From assembly GCF_018130165.1 (NCBI RefSeq), contig NZ_JAFCLZ010000010.1, forward strand, positions 62,001-126,000: a stretch of 64,000 bases of DNA, written 5' to 3'. The notes under the pieces were generated by a model, which was not told the origin of the DNA, made no database searches, and saw only the letters and a program-made list of their open reading frames with translations. The stretch comes from Bradyrhizobium sp. JYMT SZCCT0180. Lineage in GTDB: Bacteria; Pseudomonadota; Alphaproteobacteria; Rhizobiales; Xanthobacteraceae. Position numbers and translations under genes: made by a program. Position 1 is the first letter of the stretch, and every line of letters begins with the position of its first letter. Positions 54,470 to 63,724 of the stretch are shown piece after piece.

Positions 54470-55369
54470 CTAAGCGCCGTCCCGGTCCAGGGCGCGGCTC
54501 GCCTGCCGGACTTCGTTCAGGAACGCCTTGGCCAGCCGCGATAGAGGCTCCGCCTCAGACCACAGCATATACGCCACGGCCACGGTCTTCGGCGTGAAAG
54601 GCCGCACGATAAGGCCCTGGCCGCCGCCCTGGCGTGGCGAAAAGGGATCGACGACCGCAGCGCCGACGCCGGCGGCCGCCAGCACGCAGGCGGTATTACA
54701 ATATCGCACCTCGACGGTCGGCTGGAACGGCGCGCCGGCTTGCGCAAAACTCTCGCGCACGGCTTCACCCAATCGCGTACCGCGCTCCAGCCCGATGAAG
54801 GGCAAGCCAACGAGGTCGGTGGCTGAAATGACCGGCCGTTCGGCCAGCGGATGGTTTGGCGGCAACACGCAGACCATCTCGCCGGTGTGAACCACCTCGT
54901 GCGCGATGCCGGGATGATGTGACAGCCCGAGCGCGAAGCCGAGTTCTGCGACCCTGCTCGTGACGCCGTCGATGATTCCCTCGTAGCGCCGCACGTCGAA
55001 GAAGACACGCGTCTGCTGACGGCGGCGCAGGAAGTCCGATAGAGCGCGCGGAATGATGCTGTAGGCCAGTGGCGGCGTCGCCACGATCGATAGAAGGCCG
55101 GTGCGGCACTCCCGCAAATCGCGCACGCGATTTTCGAGCTTGGCATGGAGCGCAAAGATCGCTTCGCTTTCCTTGTAAAGCGTCATCGCCTCCGATGTCG
55201 GGAACAGCCGGTTGTTGACGCGCTCGAACAGGGCGAAACCCGCCTGTGCCTCCATTGCCTTCAGCGCATTGCTGATCGCTGGCTGCGACAGCGCCAGTTC
55301 GTCGGCCGCCGCGACCGTCGTCCGATGGCGGATGACCGCCCGCAGGATCTCCAATTGGCGCAGGTTCAT
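54470..55369 (-). CDS. LysR-family regulator
   Basis: A 299-residue LysR protein with N-terminal HTH (MNLRQLEILRAVIRHRTTVAAADELALSQPAISNALKAMEA). It is divergent from the carbamoylase-led cluster (55522 onward) and convergent with pxpC, so it most likely controls the former. Start at 55369 (MNLRQLE) preferred over an upstream in-frame start, as the extension is poor LysR sequence. Confidence 0.85.
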   Translation of the reverse strand: MNLRQLEILRAVIRHRTTVAAADELALSQPAISNALKAMEAQAGFALFERVNNRLFPTSEAMTLYKESEAIFALHAKLENRVRDLRECRTGLLSIVATPPLAYSIIPRALSDFLRRRQQTRVFFDVRRYEGIIDGVTSRVAELGFALGLSHHPGIAHEVVHTGEMVCVLPPNHPLAERPVISATDLVGLPFIGLERGTRLGEAVRESFAQAGAPFQPTVEVRYCNTACVLAAAGVGAAVVDPFSPRQGGGQGLIVRPFTPKTVAVAYMLWSEAEPLSRLAKAFLNEVRQASRALDRDGA

Positions 55370-55384
55370 ATAACCACCGGTTAT
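55370..55384. promoter_or_regulatory. Perfect 15-bp dyad abutting the LysR start codon
   Basis: ATAACC-ACC-GGTTAT lies directly upstream of the LysR ATG and covers its ribosome-binding stretch. A LysR dimer bound here would block translation initiation or transcription of its own gene, so it is a good candidate autoregulatory site and may also control the divergent cluster. Confidence 0.42.
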
Positions 55385-55521
55385 TGTCTCGGTGAAAATA
55401 TCATAGCACGAGTGATTGCGTTTTGGCCCGCGCTTTCGCGTAATCACCTCTGCATCGGGGCGTTGCCGGAGCGGGCTTGTCCGCCTCCTGCGTAAGCAAT
55501 CCGCTCAGATTGGAGGCACTG

Positions 55522-56478
55522 TTGGTTCGAGTTCTCCGCGCCGCCGCAGCTCAGATGGGGCCGACGCAAAAAGCGGATCCGCGAGAGCATACGCTTGGCC
55601 GGATGCTGGAACTGCTGGAGGCGGCAGCGGCGAGTGGCGCAACGCTGGTGGTTTTTCCCGAACTGGCGTTTACGACCTTCTTCCCGCGATGGCTGATCGA
55701 GGGCGAAGCGCTCGAGCATTATTTCGAGCGCGGCATGCCGAATCCCGCCGTGCAGCCCCTGTTCGATCGCGCCCGGGCGCTGCGCATCGGCTTCTATGTC
55801 GGTTACGCCGAGCTGACATCGGACGGTCAGCGCTTCAATTGCTCGATCCTGGTCGATGGCGACGGCGAGATTCTCGGCCGTTATCGCAAAGTGCATTTGC
55901 CGGGTTCGGTCGAGCCGCGGGCCGGCGCACGCTACCAGCAGCTCGAAAAGCGCTATTTCGAATATGGCGACCTCGGGTTTCCTGCCTTTCGGGCGGGCTC
56001 CGACTGGCGCCACGCCATCATGGGCATGATGATCTGCAACGATCGCCGCTGGCCGGAAGCCTGGCGCGTGCTCGGCCTGCAGGGCGTCGAGCTGGTCTGT
56101 ATCGGCTACAATTCCGCGGCCTACGATCCCAACGGCGGTGTTTCCGAAGATGCGGCGCTGCGGACCTTCCATTCAAAGCTCGTAACCCAGGCCAACGCCT
56201 ACATGAACGCGACCTGGGCGATCGCAGTCGCCAAGGCGGGGAACGAGGACGGCTCCGGACTGATCGGTGGCTCCTGCATCGTCGATCCGAATGGCCGGAT
56301 TGTTGCAGAGGCGCAGACACTCGCGGATGAGATCATCGTCGCCGACCTTGACCTCGATCTCTGTCGCCAGGGCAAGGACAAGATGTTCAATTTCGCCGCG
56401 CATCGGCGCCCGGAGCAATACATGGCCATTACGGAGCGCGCCGGCGTCGTCGAACCGGTCGATCTCGATGCGATTTAA
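55522..56478 (+). CDS. N-carbamoyl-D-amino acid hydrolase-like amidase (nitrilase superfamily), copy 2
   Basis: A 318-residue nitrilase-superfamily enzyme with catalytic E in FPELAFTTFFPR, K in RYRKVHLPGS and C in ICNDRRWPEAWR. It is clearly paralogous to the enzyme at 15551-16525 but differs near the substrate site (LPGSVEPRAG for LPGHAEHEPW), so the substrate may differ. I place the start at TTG 55522, with GGAGG five bases upstream. First gene of the plus-strand cluster. Confidence 0.88.
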   Translation: MVRVLRAAAAQMGPTQKADPREHTLGRMLELLEAAAASGATLVVFPELAFTTFFPRWLIEGEALEHYFERGMPNPAVQPLFDRARALRIGFYVGYAELTSDGQRFNCSILVDGDGEILGRYRKVHLPGSVEPRAGARYQQLEKRYFEYGDLGFPAFRAGSDWRHAIMGMMICNDRRWPEAWRVLGLQGVELVCIGYNSAAYDPNGGVSEDAALRTFHSKLVTQANAYMNATWAIAVAKAGNEDGSGLIGGSCIVDPNGRIVAEAQTLADEIIVADLDLDLCRQGKDKMFNFAAHRRPEQYMAITERAGVVEPVDLDAI

Positions 56479-56519
56479 CATGATGCGTCCAGTCGCGGCC
56501 GCGGGCCGAAGGAGCTGAT

Positions 56520-57344
56520 ATGACACGCCTCTGGTACACCGCTGGCTTCGCCGCTCTCCTTGCCATTACAACTGCACAGGCCGCCGAACTGCCTGAAACA
56601 ATCAAGCAGGCGGGCACGTTGCGGCTGACGGTCAATTCGACCTACGCGCCCATGGAGTATCGTGATCCGACGACGAACCAGCTCGTCGGGCTCGACATCG
56701 ATCTTGCGAACGAGCTTGCGAAACGCCTCGGCGTGAAGATCATCTGGAGCGAAACGCCGTTCGCCGAACTCATCCCCTCATTGCAGACCAAGCGCGCGGA
56801 TTTCATTATCAGCGGCATTTCGGATCGCGCCTCGCGGCGCGAGACTGCTGATTTCATCGACTATCTGGCGACAGGTCCGCAGTTCTTCGTTCTGGCTGAA
56901 AATGCAGCGAAGACCGCCATTGATCTCTGTGGCAAGAAGGTCGGGACCACGCGCAGCACCAGTTTTCCGATCGAGATCGAGAAATGGAGCAAGCAGAACT
57001 GCGAAGCGGCCGGCAAGCCCGCCGTGCAATATGTTCCGGGCGAAAACAGCATCGATGTCCGCAACCAGCTCAAGCAGGGCCGCATCGACGCCGCGGTGCA
57101 AGGCAGCGAAACCTTGCCCTACGCCCAGGCACAGGAGGCCGGGAAATACCGTATTATCGGTGAGCCGTTCTCCACCGGCTATCAGGGCATCATGTTCCGG
57201 AAAGACGATGCGGCGCTGCGCGAGGTGGTGACGGAGCATCTCGCCGCGATGATGAAGGATGGTTCGTACAAGGCCATCCTCGACAAATGGGGCCTCGGTG
57301 CCAACGCAGTCGCCCAGCCGATGATGAACGCGGCCACGCAATGA
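56520..57344 (+). CDS. Amino acid-type ABC transporter substrate-binding protein, paralogue 1
   Basis: A 274-residue family 3 binding protein with a Sec signal (MTRLWYTAGFAALLAITTAQAAELP). Features: YAPMEYRDPTTNQLVGLDIDLANELAKRLG and CGKKVGTTRSTSFP. It overlaps the permease gene by 4 bp. A clear paralogue follows the transporter ATPase at 58973, sharing the RxTSFP and GRxDAAVQGxETLPY segments. Confidence 0.9.
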   Translation: MTRLWYTAGFAALLAITTAQAAELPETIKQAGTLRLTVNSTYAPMEYRDPTTNQLVGLDIDLANELAKRLGVKIIWSETPFAELIPSLQTKRADFIISGISDRASRRETADFIDYLATGPQFFVLAENAAKTAIDLCGKKVGTTRSTSFPIEIEKWSKQNCEAAGKPAVQYVPGENSIDVRNQLKQGRIDAAVQGSETLPYAQAQEAGKYRIIGEPFSTGYQGIMFRKDDAALREVVTEHLAAMMKDGSYKAILDKWGLGANAVAQPMMNAATQ

Positions 57345-58198
57345 GAACGGCGCCCGCGCTGGCCGGAGGCTTCCCCGACATTTCCGGCATGACGGTCGCG
57401 CGTCAGGCGCATTGGCAGCGCTGGCTCGCCGCGGCAGCTATTCTCGTGGTGCTGGCGGCGATCGGCCGCGCCTTCGTCAACGGTCAGATTGAATGGAGCT
57501 ATGTCGGCCGCTTCCTGACTGCGAAGGCGATCCTCGAAGGCATCGTCAACACCATGGTGATGGCGGTGCTTGCGATGTCCCTCGGCATCGTGCTCGGCGT
57601 CGTCGCCGCGATCATGCGACTGTCGCCCAATCCAGTGCTCAAATCGGTCGCTGCCGGCTATACGTGGCTGTTCCGCGGCACGCCGCTGATCCTGCAGCTG
57701 CTGCTCTGGTTCAACATCGCGCTGGTGTTTCCGACGATCGGCATTCCCGGCCTGTGGGAGGCCCGGGCGGTCGACGTCATGACGCCGTTCCTTTCAGCCC
57801 TTCTCGGACTCGGAATCAATCAGGGCGCCTATACGTCCGAAGTGATGCGGGCGGGCATGCTGTCGGTCGACGTCGGACAATATGAGGCCGCGCAGGCGAT
57901 CGGCATGGGACGATTGCGCGCGCTGCGCCGGATCATTCTGCCGCAGGCGATGCGGGTGGTGACCCCGCCGCTCGGCAATGAATTCATCGGCATGGTCAAA
58001 GCGACGTCGCTGGCGAGCGTCATTCAGTATCCGGAGGTGCTGCACGCCGCGGAGAATATCTATTACGCCAATTCGCGCGTGATCGAACTCCTGATCGTCG
58101 CCGGCTCGTGGTATCTGCTGGTCGTATCAATTCTGACGCCCCTGCAGATGCTGCTCGAGCGACGCTTTGCGCGTGGCGCATTGCAGATCACCCGATGA
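57341..58198 (+). CDS. Amino acid ABC transporter permease
   Basis: A 285-residue permease of the polar amino acid type: [16 protein letters not shown] and the EAA loop [26 protein letters not shown]. The N-terminus is about 60 residues longer than that of the permease at 19058, with one extra hydrophobic segment. It overlaps both neighbours by 4 bp (ATGA), so three transport genes are translationally coupled. Confidence 0.9.
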   Translation: MRTAPALAGGFPDISGMTVARQAHWQRWLAAAAILVVLAAIGRAFVNGQIEWSYVGRFLTAKAILEGIVNTMVMAVLAMSLGIVLGVVAAIMRLSPNPVLKSVAAGYTWLFRGTPLILQLLLWFNIALVFPTIGIPGLWEARAVDVMTPFLSALLGLGINQGAYTSEVMRAGMLSVDVGQYEAAQAIGMGRLRALRRIILPQAMRVVTPPLGNEFIGMVKATSLASVIQYPEVLHAAENIYYANSRVIELLIVAGSWYLLVVSILTPLQMLLERRFARGALQITR

Positions 58199-58959
58199 CC
58201 CAGCCCCTCGTCGCCATACGATCGGTCAGCAAGAATTTCGGGGAGTTTCAGGCCCTGAACAAGGTCTCGCTGGACGTCCGGGCAGGCGAAGTGCTTTGCC
58301 TGATCGGTGCGTCGGGGTCGGGCAAGACGACGCTGCTGCGTTGCATCAACCAGCTTACGCCGGTCGACAGCGGCGGCATCTGGCTCGACGGTGAATTGCT
58401 GGGCGTGCGGGAAGAGGGCGGGCGATTGCATCGTCTCACCGAGCGGCAGATTGCGCGCCAGCGCCTGAAGACCGGCATGGTGTTTCAGCGCTTCAACCTG
58501 TTTCCGCACAAGACAGCGCTCGAAAACATCACCGAAGGTCCGGTGCAGGTGCAGGGCCGCAACCGGGCTGAGGTGCAGGCGGAGGCGATGGAGCTGCTGC
58601 GGCGCGTCGGGCTGGTGGCGAAAGCCGATGCCTATCCCTCACAGCTCTCCGGCGGGCAGCAGCAGCGGGTGGCGATTGCTCGTGCGCTTGCCATGAAGCC
58701 GATGCTGATGCTGTTCGACGAGCCCACCAGTGCGCTCGATCCCGAACTGGTCGGAGAGGTGCTCAGCGTCATGAAGGAGCTCGCCCGCAGCGGCATGACG
58801 ATGATGGTGGTGACGCACGAACTCGGCTTCGCGCGCGAGGTCGCCGACACCGTCATCTATATGGACCATGGCGCGATCGTGGAGTCCGGGCCCGCCGCCG
58901 AAGTTCTCGGCGCGCCCCGTGAGGTGCGCACAAAATCGTTTCTTTCCGCGGTAATCTGA
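58195..58959 (+). CDS. Amino acid ABC transporter ATP-binding protein
   Basis: A 254-residue ATPase with Walker [20 protein letters not shown], signature [16 protein letters not shown], Walker [15 protein letters not shown] and [15 protein letters not shown]. It has a small insertion ([17 protein letters not shown]) before the Q-loop, common in histidine/arginine-type ATPases. Confidence 0.93.
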   Translation: MTQPLVAIRSVSKNFGEFQALNKVSLDVRAGEVLCLIGASGSGKTTLLRCINQLTPVDSGGIWLDGELLGVREEGGRLHRLTERQIARQRLKTGMVFQRFNLFPHKTALENITEGPVQVQGRNRAEVQAEAMELLRRVGLVAKADAYPSQLSGGQQQRVAIARALAMKPMLMLFDEPTSALDPELVGEVLSVMKELARSGMTMMVVTHELGFAREVADTVIYMDHGAIVESGPAAEVLGAPREVRTKSFLSAVI

Positions 58960-58972
58960 TGGGGACATTTTC

Positions 58973-59788
58973 ATGATCAAACGTATTCTTGCAGCGGCGT
59001 TCCTCTGTGCCGCCGATGGCTCAGCCATGGCGGTCGAGCTGCCTCCAGAAATCGCAAAGCAGGGCAGTATCAAGGTTGCTATTGTGCCGAACTATCCCCC
59101 GTTGGAATTCAAGGATCCGGCGACCAACACGCTGGCCGGTTTCGATGTCGAACTCGGCGAGGCGCTCGGCCGCAAGCTCGGGCTCAAGATCGTCTGGCAG
59201 GAAACCAGTTTTGACCAGATGATGCCCGCGATTGCGACGGGGAGGGTGGATGCGATCCTGTCCGGGATGACCGACATGGCAAGCCGGCAGGATACGGCGA
59301 CCTTTGTCGACTACCTCCGCAACGGTCCGCGCTTCTTTGTGCAGCAATCGCGCGCAGCCGAGTTCAAGGACACGAAGGCGTTCTGCGGGAAAAAGGTCGG
59401 CGCCAGCCGCCGCACGTCGTTTCCGAAATTGATCGCCGCCTGGAGCGATGCGAATTGCGGCGGCAATCCGATCGTATATGTCGGCACCGAAGGCTCGGCC
59501 GATGCGCGGACCCAGCTCAGGCAGGGGCGGCTCGACGCGGCCGTTCAGGGCGGCGAGACGCTTCCCTACATCATGGACCTCGAGCCTGGGACTTATGTCC
59601 CGGTCGGCGAGGTTTTTGCGGTCCAGTTCACAGGACTTGCATTGGGCGTGAAGGAGACGGTGCTTCAGAAGGCGTTCGTGGAGGCCCTCGACGGCTTGAT
59701 TGCCGACGGTTCCTACCGCGCGTTGCTGGCGAAATGGAAATTGACCGACTACGGCGTAGAAAAGGCGATGATCAATGCAGGACAGTAA
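58973..59788 (+). CDS. Amino acid-type ABC transporter substrate-binding protein, paralogue 2
   Basis: A 271-residue family 3 binding protein with a short signal peptide ending near AMAVELP. It resembles the protein at 56520 over the whole mature length, which suggests tandem duplication around one permease/ATPase set; the two may give the importer a wider ligand range. Its last 14 bp overlap the start of the deacetylase gene. Confidence 0.9.
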   Translation: MIKRILAAAFLCAADGSAMAVELPPEIAKQGSIKVAIVPNYPPLEFKDPATNTLAGFDVELGEALGRKLGLKIVWQETSFDQMMPAIATGRVDAILSGMTDMASRQDTATFVDYLRNGPRFFVQQSRAAEFKDTKAFCGKKVGASRRTSFPKLIAAWSDANCGGNPIVYVGTEGSADARTQLRQGRLDAAVQGGETLPYIMDLEPGTYVPVGEVFAVQFTGLALGVKETVLQKAFVEALDGLIADGSYRALLAKWKLTDYGVEKAMINAGQ

Positions 59789-60659
59789 AGCGCTCGCGAG
59801 CATTCCGCTGGTTCCGGCGAACACCGCGCCGATGGCGCCGGAGTATCCCTGGCCGAAACCCTATACCTCAGCGATGTTCCTCTCCTTCGACGTGGACGCG
59901 GAGAGCGCCTGGACCAGCAAGGATGCAGCCCATGCCCAGCGCCTGATCACGATGAGCTACGGCGGCTACGAGGCGCGCGTCGGCACGCCGAAACTGCTGG
60001 AACTGCTCGCTCAGCTTGATCTGAAGGCGACGTTCTTCATCACCGGCTGGTCTGTCGATGCGCATCCCGCGATGGCCGAGGCCATTCTCAAGGCCGGCCA
60101 TGAGATCGGCCATCACGGTTATCATCATCTGCTGCCGGACCCGGGCGATCCCTGGATCGAGGAAGAACTGGAGCGGGGTTTTGAGGCGCTGAAGCGCCGG
60201 CTCGGCGTCAAGCCGACCGGCTATCGGGCGCCTTACGGCGAATTCACTGAAGAACTACGCGTGGCGCTGGTGCGCCACGGTATCGTCTACACCTCGTCAT
60301 TTCGCGACGACGTGCGGCCTTACCGCCATCGCCTTGCGGATGGCAGGCCTGGCACGATCGAGCTGCCGGTGACCGCAAGCTATGACGACTGGATGCACGG
60401 GCTGTCCGCCCGGTTCAGCCCGCGGCCGATCTTTCCGAAGGAGCATGTGCTCTCGATCTGGAAGGATGAGCTCGACGAGGTCAGGGATTGGGGCGCGATG
60501 GTCACGACCGTGCTGCATCCGCAATGCAGCGGCCGCCCGATGCGGCTGCGTCTGCTGCGTGAATTTCTCACCTACGCCAAATCCTGCCCCGATCTGTGGA
60601 TCACGACCGGAGAGGCGATCGCGACGAATTTCAGCCGTCACGAAGCCGCCGGTCGCTGA
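59775..60659 (+). CDS. Polysaccharide deacetylase/PuuE-allantoinase-like hydrolase
   Basis: A 294-residue NodB-fold protein without a signal peptide. Metal and catalytic elements: SFDVDAES (catalytic Asp), HEIGHHGYHH (histidine ligands) and YRAPYGEFTEE. Cytoplasmic members of this branch include allantoinase PuuE, which opens cyclic ureides, and hydrolases of small N-acyl compounds. Next to a carbamoylase and amidohydrolases, an amide or ureide substrate is more likely than a polysaccharide. A start at 59832 (MAPEYPWP) is an alternative. Confidence 0.82.
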   Translation: MQDSKALASIPLVPANTAPMAPEYPWPKPYTSAMFLSFDVDAESAWTSKDAAHAQRLITMSYGGYEARVGTPKLLELLAQLDLKATFFITGWSVDAHPAMAEAILKAGHEIGHHGYHHLLPDPGDPWIEEELERGFEALKRRLGVKPTGYRAPYGEFTEELRVALVRHGIVYTSSFRDDVRPYRHRLADGRPGTIELPVTASYDDWMHGLSARFSPRPIFPKEHVLSIWKDELDEVRDWGAMVTTVLHPQCSGRPMRLRLLREFLTYAKSCPDLWITTGEAIATNFSRHEAAGR

Positions 60660-60696
60660 AACCTGCGGCGCCGATTGATTATTCCAGGAGTCCTCG

Positions 60697-62277
60697 ATGA
60701 TTGTTTCCCGCCGTTCACTGTTGAAGGCCGCCGCCGTAGCGCCGGCGCTCTCGCTGCCGGGGACCGTGCGGGCGCAGTCGCAGACCACACTGCGCTTCAT
60801 TCCCGTGATCGATCTGACCTTCATCGACCCGATCTACTCCACGGCGCAGGTCTCCCGTAACCATGGCTTCATGGTCTACGACACCCTCTACGGCATGAAC
60901 TCGGCGCTTGAGGTCTCGCCGCAGATGGTGTCCGGGCATGTCGTGTCCAACGACGACAAGCAGTGGGACCTCACATTGCGCGACGGCCTGCTATGGCATG
61001 ACGGTGAGCGCGTGCTGGCGCGGGATTGCGTCGCCAGCATTCGCCGATGGGCGGCCCGCGACGGATTCGGCGCCGAGCTGATGGCGGCGACGGATGAACT
61101 GTCGGCACCGGACGACCGCACCATCCGTTTTCGGTTGAGCCGGCCTTTCCCGCTGTTATCAGCGGCGCTCGGCAAGGCCGCGATCCAGGCGCCGTTCATG
61201 ATGCCCGAGCGGCTGGCGAGCCAGGATCCGTTCAAGCCGCTGACCGAGGTCGTGGGCAGCGGTCCCTTCCGTTTCGTGGTAGACGAGCGGGTGCAGGGCG
61301 CGCGCAACGTGTACGCCCGCTTCGATCGTTATCACCCCCGTCAGGATGGCAAGCCGGATTGGACCGCCGGTCCCAAGATCGTTCACTACGACCGCGTGGT
61401 CTGGACGACGATGCCGGACGCGGCGACAGGCGTTGCTGCGCTGCAAACGCGCGAACAGGACTGGCAGGAAACAACGCCGCACGATTTGCTGCCGGTGTTG
61501 AAGCGTAGCGGCGTCACCACGCGGATTCTCGACCCGCGAGGCTACACCTGCATGTTGCGGGTGAACCACCTGCAGCCGCCATTCGACAATCCGGCTATCC
61601 GTCGCGCGCTGCTCGGCGCGATCGACCAGTCCGCCTTCATGACGGCGGTTGCGGGCGAAGATCCCGTATATCAAACCGCGCCGATCGGCTTCTTTGCGCC
61701 GGGGACGCCGATGGCGAGCGATGTCGGCCTGAACGTGTTCCGCGGGCCGCGCGACATGGCGAAGGTCAAGGCCGATCTGAAAGCGGCCGGCTACAATGGC
61801 GAGAAGGTGGTGCTGCTCGTCCCAACCAATTCGCTGGCACAAAAGCCGCTCGGCGACATCGCCGCCGACATGCTGCAGCAAGCCGGCATGAACGTCGAAT
61901 ATGCCGGACTGGATTTCGGCATCGTGCTGCAGCGGCAGTTGAAAAAGGAGCCTGTCGCCCAGGGCGGCTGGAGCGCCGGCGTCGGCAACTGGCAGGGCAT
62001 CGATTGGCTGAATCCGGCCGGCAATTCGAACCTGCGCGGCGACAGCAAAGTGGCCGGCTGGTACAAGAGCGAGAAGATGGGCGCGCTCCGAAGCCAATGG
62101 CTCGCCGCTCCCAACCTTGCCGAGCAACAGCGGATCTGCCGCGATATCCAGGCGTTGTCGTTCGAGGAAATTCCCTATTTCCCGATTGGCCAGTATAAAC
62201 AACCGACCGCCTACCGCTCTGGTATCACCGGTATCCTCGACGGCACGGCCGTGTTCTGGAATGTGAAACCCGCATGA
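60697..62277 (+). CDS. ABC transporter substrate-binding protein, peptide/family 5
   Basis: A 526-residue DppA-like binding protein with a twin-arginine signal (VSRRSLLKAAAVAPALSL...RAQS) and family features (YDTLYGMNSALEVSPQMVSG, WDLTLRDGLLWHDGERVLARDCV). No matching DppBCDF permease genes are seen within the window; they may lie beyond the right edge or elsewhere. It overlaps the amidohydrolase gene by 4 bp, so binding and hydrolysis of the same ligand are suggested. Confidence 0.9.
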   Translation: MIVSRRSLLKAAAVAPALSLPGTVRAQSQTTLRFIPVIDLTFIDPIYSTAQVSRNHGFMVYDTLYGMNSALEVSPQMVSGHVVSNDDKQWDLTLRDGLLWHDGERVLARDCVASIRRWAARDGFGAELMAATDELSAPDDRTIRFRLSRPFPLLSAALGKAAIQAPFMMPERLASQDPFKPLTEVVGSGPFRFVVDERVQGARNVYARFDRYHPRQDGKPDWTAGPKIVHYDRVVWTTMPDAATGVAALQTREQDWQETTPHDLLPVLKRSGVTTRILDPRGYTCMLRVNHLQPPFDNPAIRRALLGAIDQSAFMTAVAGEDPVYQTAPIGFFAPGTPMASDVGLNVFRGPRDMAKVKADLKAAGYNGEKVVLLVPTNSLAQKPLGDIAADMLQQAGMNVEYAGLDFGIVLQRQLKKEPVAQGGWSAGVGNWQGIDWLNPAGNSNLRGDSKVAGWYKSEKMGALRSQWLAAPNLAEQQRICRDIQALSFEEIPYFPIGQYKQPTAYRSGITGILDGTAVFWNVKPA

Positions 62278-63647
62278 GCACGATCGCAATCTTCGGCAGC
62301 TATGTGTTGTCGCGCAAGGACGGTGCGCAGGAGGTGCTGCGCGATCATTGGGTGCTGCTCGAAGGTAAGCGGATCGCCGCCGTCACGCGCGACCGTCCGT
62401 CCGCTACCGAAGTGTTCGACCGCCCGGGCCGCTTCGTGCTGCCGGGGCTTTTGAATCTGCACAACCATTGCTTCAGCGAAGCTGTCGCCCGGACCCATAC
62501 GGAGGACGGCAACGGTCGCAAGAACAACCAGAGCATCGTCTATACGGTGCTGCTGCCGCTGACCAAGCGCGGCGCCGACATGCTGTCGCCGTCGGAACGC
62601 CTTGCCATCGCACGGCTCGGTATCTTGCAATTGCTGAAGGGCGGCGCCACCACGGTCATGGAGCCGTTCCGCAACACCATCCCTGAAATGTTCGACGCCG
62701 CCGAGGAGATGGGCATCCGCTTCTATGGGGCGCCGTATCTGTTCTCCACTTCGGACGCCAAGGCCGGGCCGGACGGCGTGGTGCGCTACGCCGGCGATGA
62801 CGGCCAGGCCGATATGGATACCTGGAATGCGCTGTACCATCGCTGGAATGGGCGCGGCGATGGGCGGATTGGCCTTGCGATGAGCCCGCACGCGACCGAC
62901 ACCTGTGGTCCGGACCTGCTGCGGGCATGTGCCGCCCGCGCACGCGAGCTCGGCGTTCCCATCACCACTCATCTCGCGCAAAGCCAGGCCGAAGTCGCGA
63001 CGATCGGCAGCCGTCACGGTGGCCGCACGCCGGCCGAATACCTCGACTGGCTGGGCCTGCTGGCACCGGACCTACTGGCCGCGCATTGCATCGCGAGCAG
63101 CGATGGTGATTTGAAGCTGATGGCGGCGAGGGGCGCCACGGTGCTGAACTGCCCGCGCGTGTTTGCGCGCGCAGGCGTTACCGCGGCGTTCAGCCGGTTC
63201 GCCGAGCACGGCGTCCGGACGGTGGTCGGAACCGACGGCTACAACATGGACCTGCTCGGCGAACTCAACGCTGCGTCGATGATCTCGAAGATCGTGTCTG
63301 CTCGGCCCGACGTCGCCAATGCACCCGAATTGATCGAGTCGGTCACGGCAACCGCGGCCGCGGTCATCAAGCGACCGGATCTCGGGATCATCACGCCGGG
63401 CGCCACGGCCGACCTCACCGTCGTCGATTTGACCCATCCCCATCTGCAGCCGCTGTTCGATCCGCGGCGCGGGCTGGTGGCGCTTGGCAATCGCGCCAAT
63501 ATCGACCAGGTCATTGTTGACGGGCGTGTGCTGATCGATGGCGGCCAGTACATTCACGGCGACGAGGCCGCGACGATCTCGGCGGGAACCGCCGCGATCG
63601 GCAAAATCTGGGATTTGCCAGAAGCCCAGGCGGCCTTTAATGGCTGA
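62274..63647 (+). CDS. Amidohydrolase-family metal hydrolase (TrzN/AtzB/guanine deaminase-like)
   Basis: A 457-residue metallo-dependent hydrolase: metal ligands in LLNLHNHCFSE (H-x-H), THLAQSQAE, AHCIASSDGDL and VGTDGYNMD (Asp). This subgroup contains deaminases and dechlorinases of N-heterocycles and purines. It is translationally coupled to the preceding binding-protein gene. Substrate unknown; a nitrogen heterocycle or ureide fits the cluster. Confidence 0.88.
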   Translation: MSTIAIFGSYVLSRKDGAQEVLRDHWVLLEGKRIAAVTRDRPSATEVFDRPGRFVLPGLLNLHNHCFSEAVARTHTEDGNGRKNNQSIVYTVLLPLTKRGADMLSPSERLAIARLGILQLLKGGATTVMEPFRNTIPEMFDAAEEMGIRFYGAPYLFSTSDAKAGPDGVVRYAGDDGQADMDTWNALYHRWNGRGDGRIGLAMSPHATDTCGPDLLRACAARARELGVPITTHLAQSQAEVATIGSRHGGRTPAEYLDWLGLLAPDLLAAHCIASSDGDLKLMAARGATVLNCPRVFARAGVTAAFSRFAEHGVRTVVGTDGYNMDLLGELNAASMISKIVSARPDVANAPELIESVTATAAAVIKRPDLGIITPGATADLTVVDLTHPHLQPLFDPRRGLVALGNRANIDQVIVDGRVLIDGGQYIHGDEAATISAGTAAIGKIWDLPEAQAAFNG

Positions 63648-63724
63648 CGGTCAGCACACGCGCAGTGTTGGAAGGGCGTGACACGCTCCCGCCGCTTCCT
63701 TGACCGTCATATCAGGAGTTCGCA

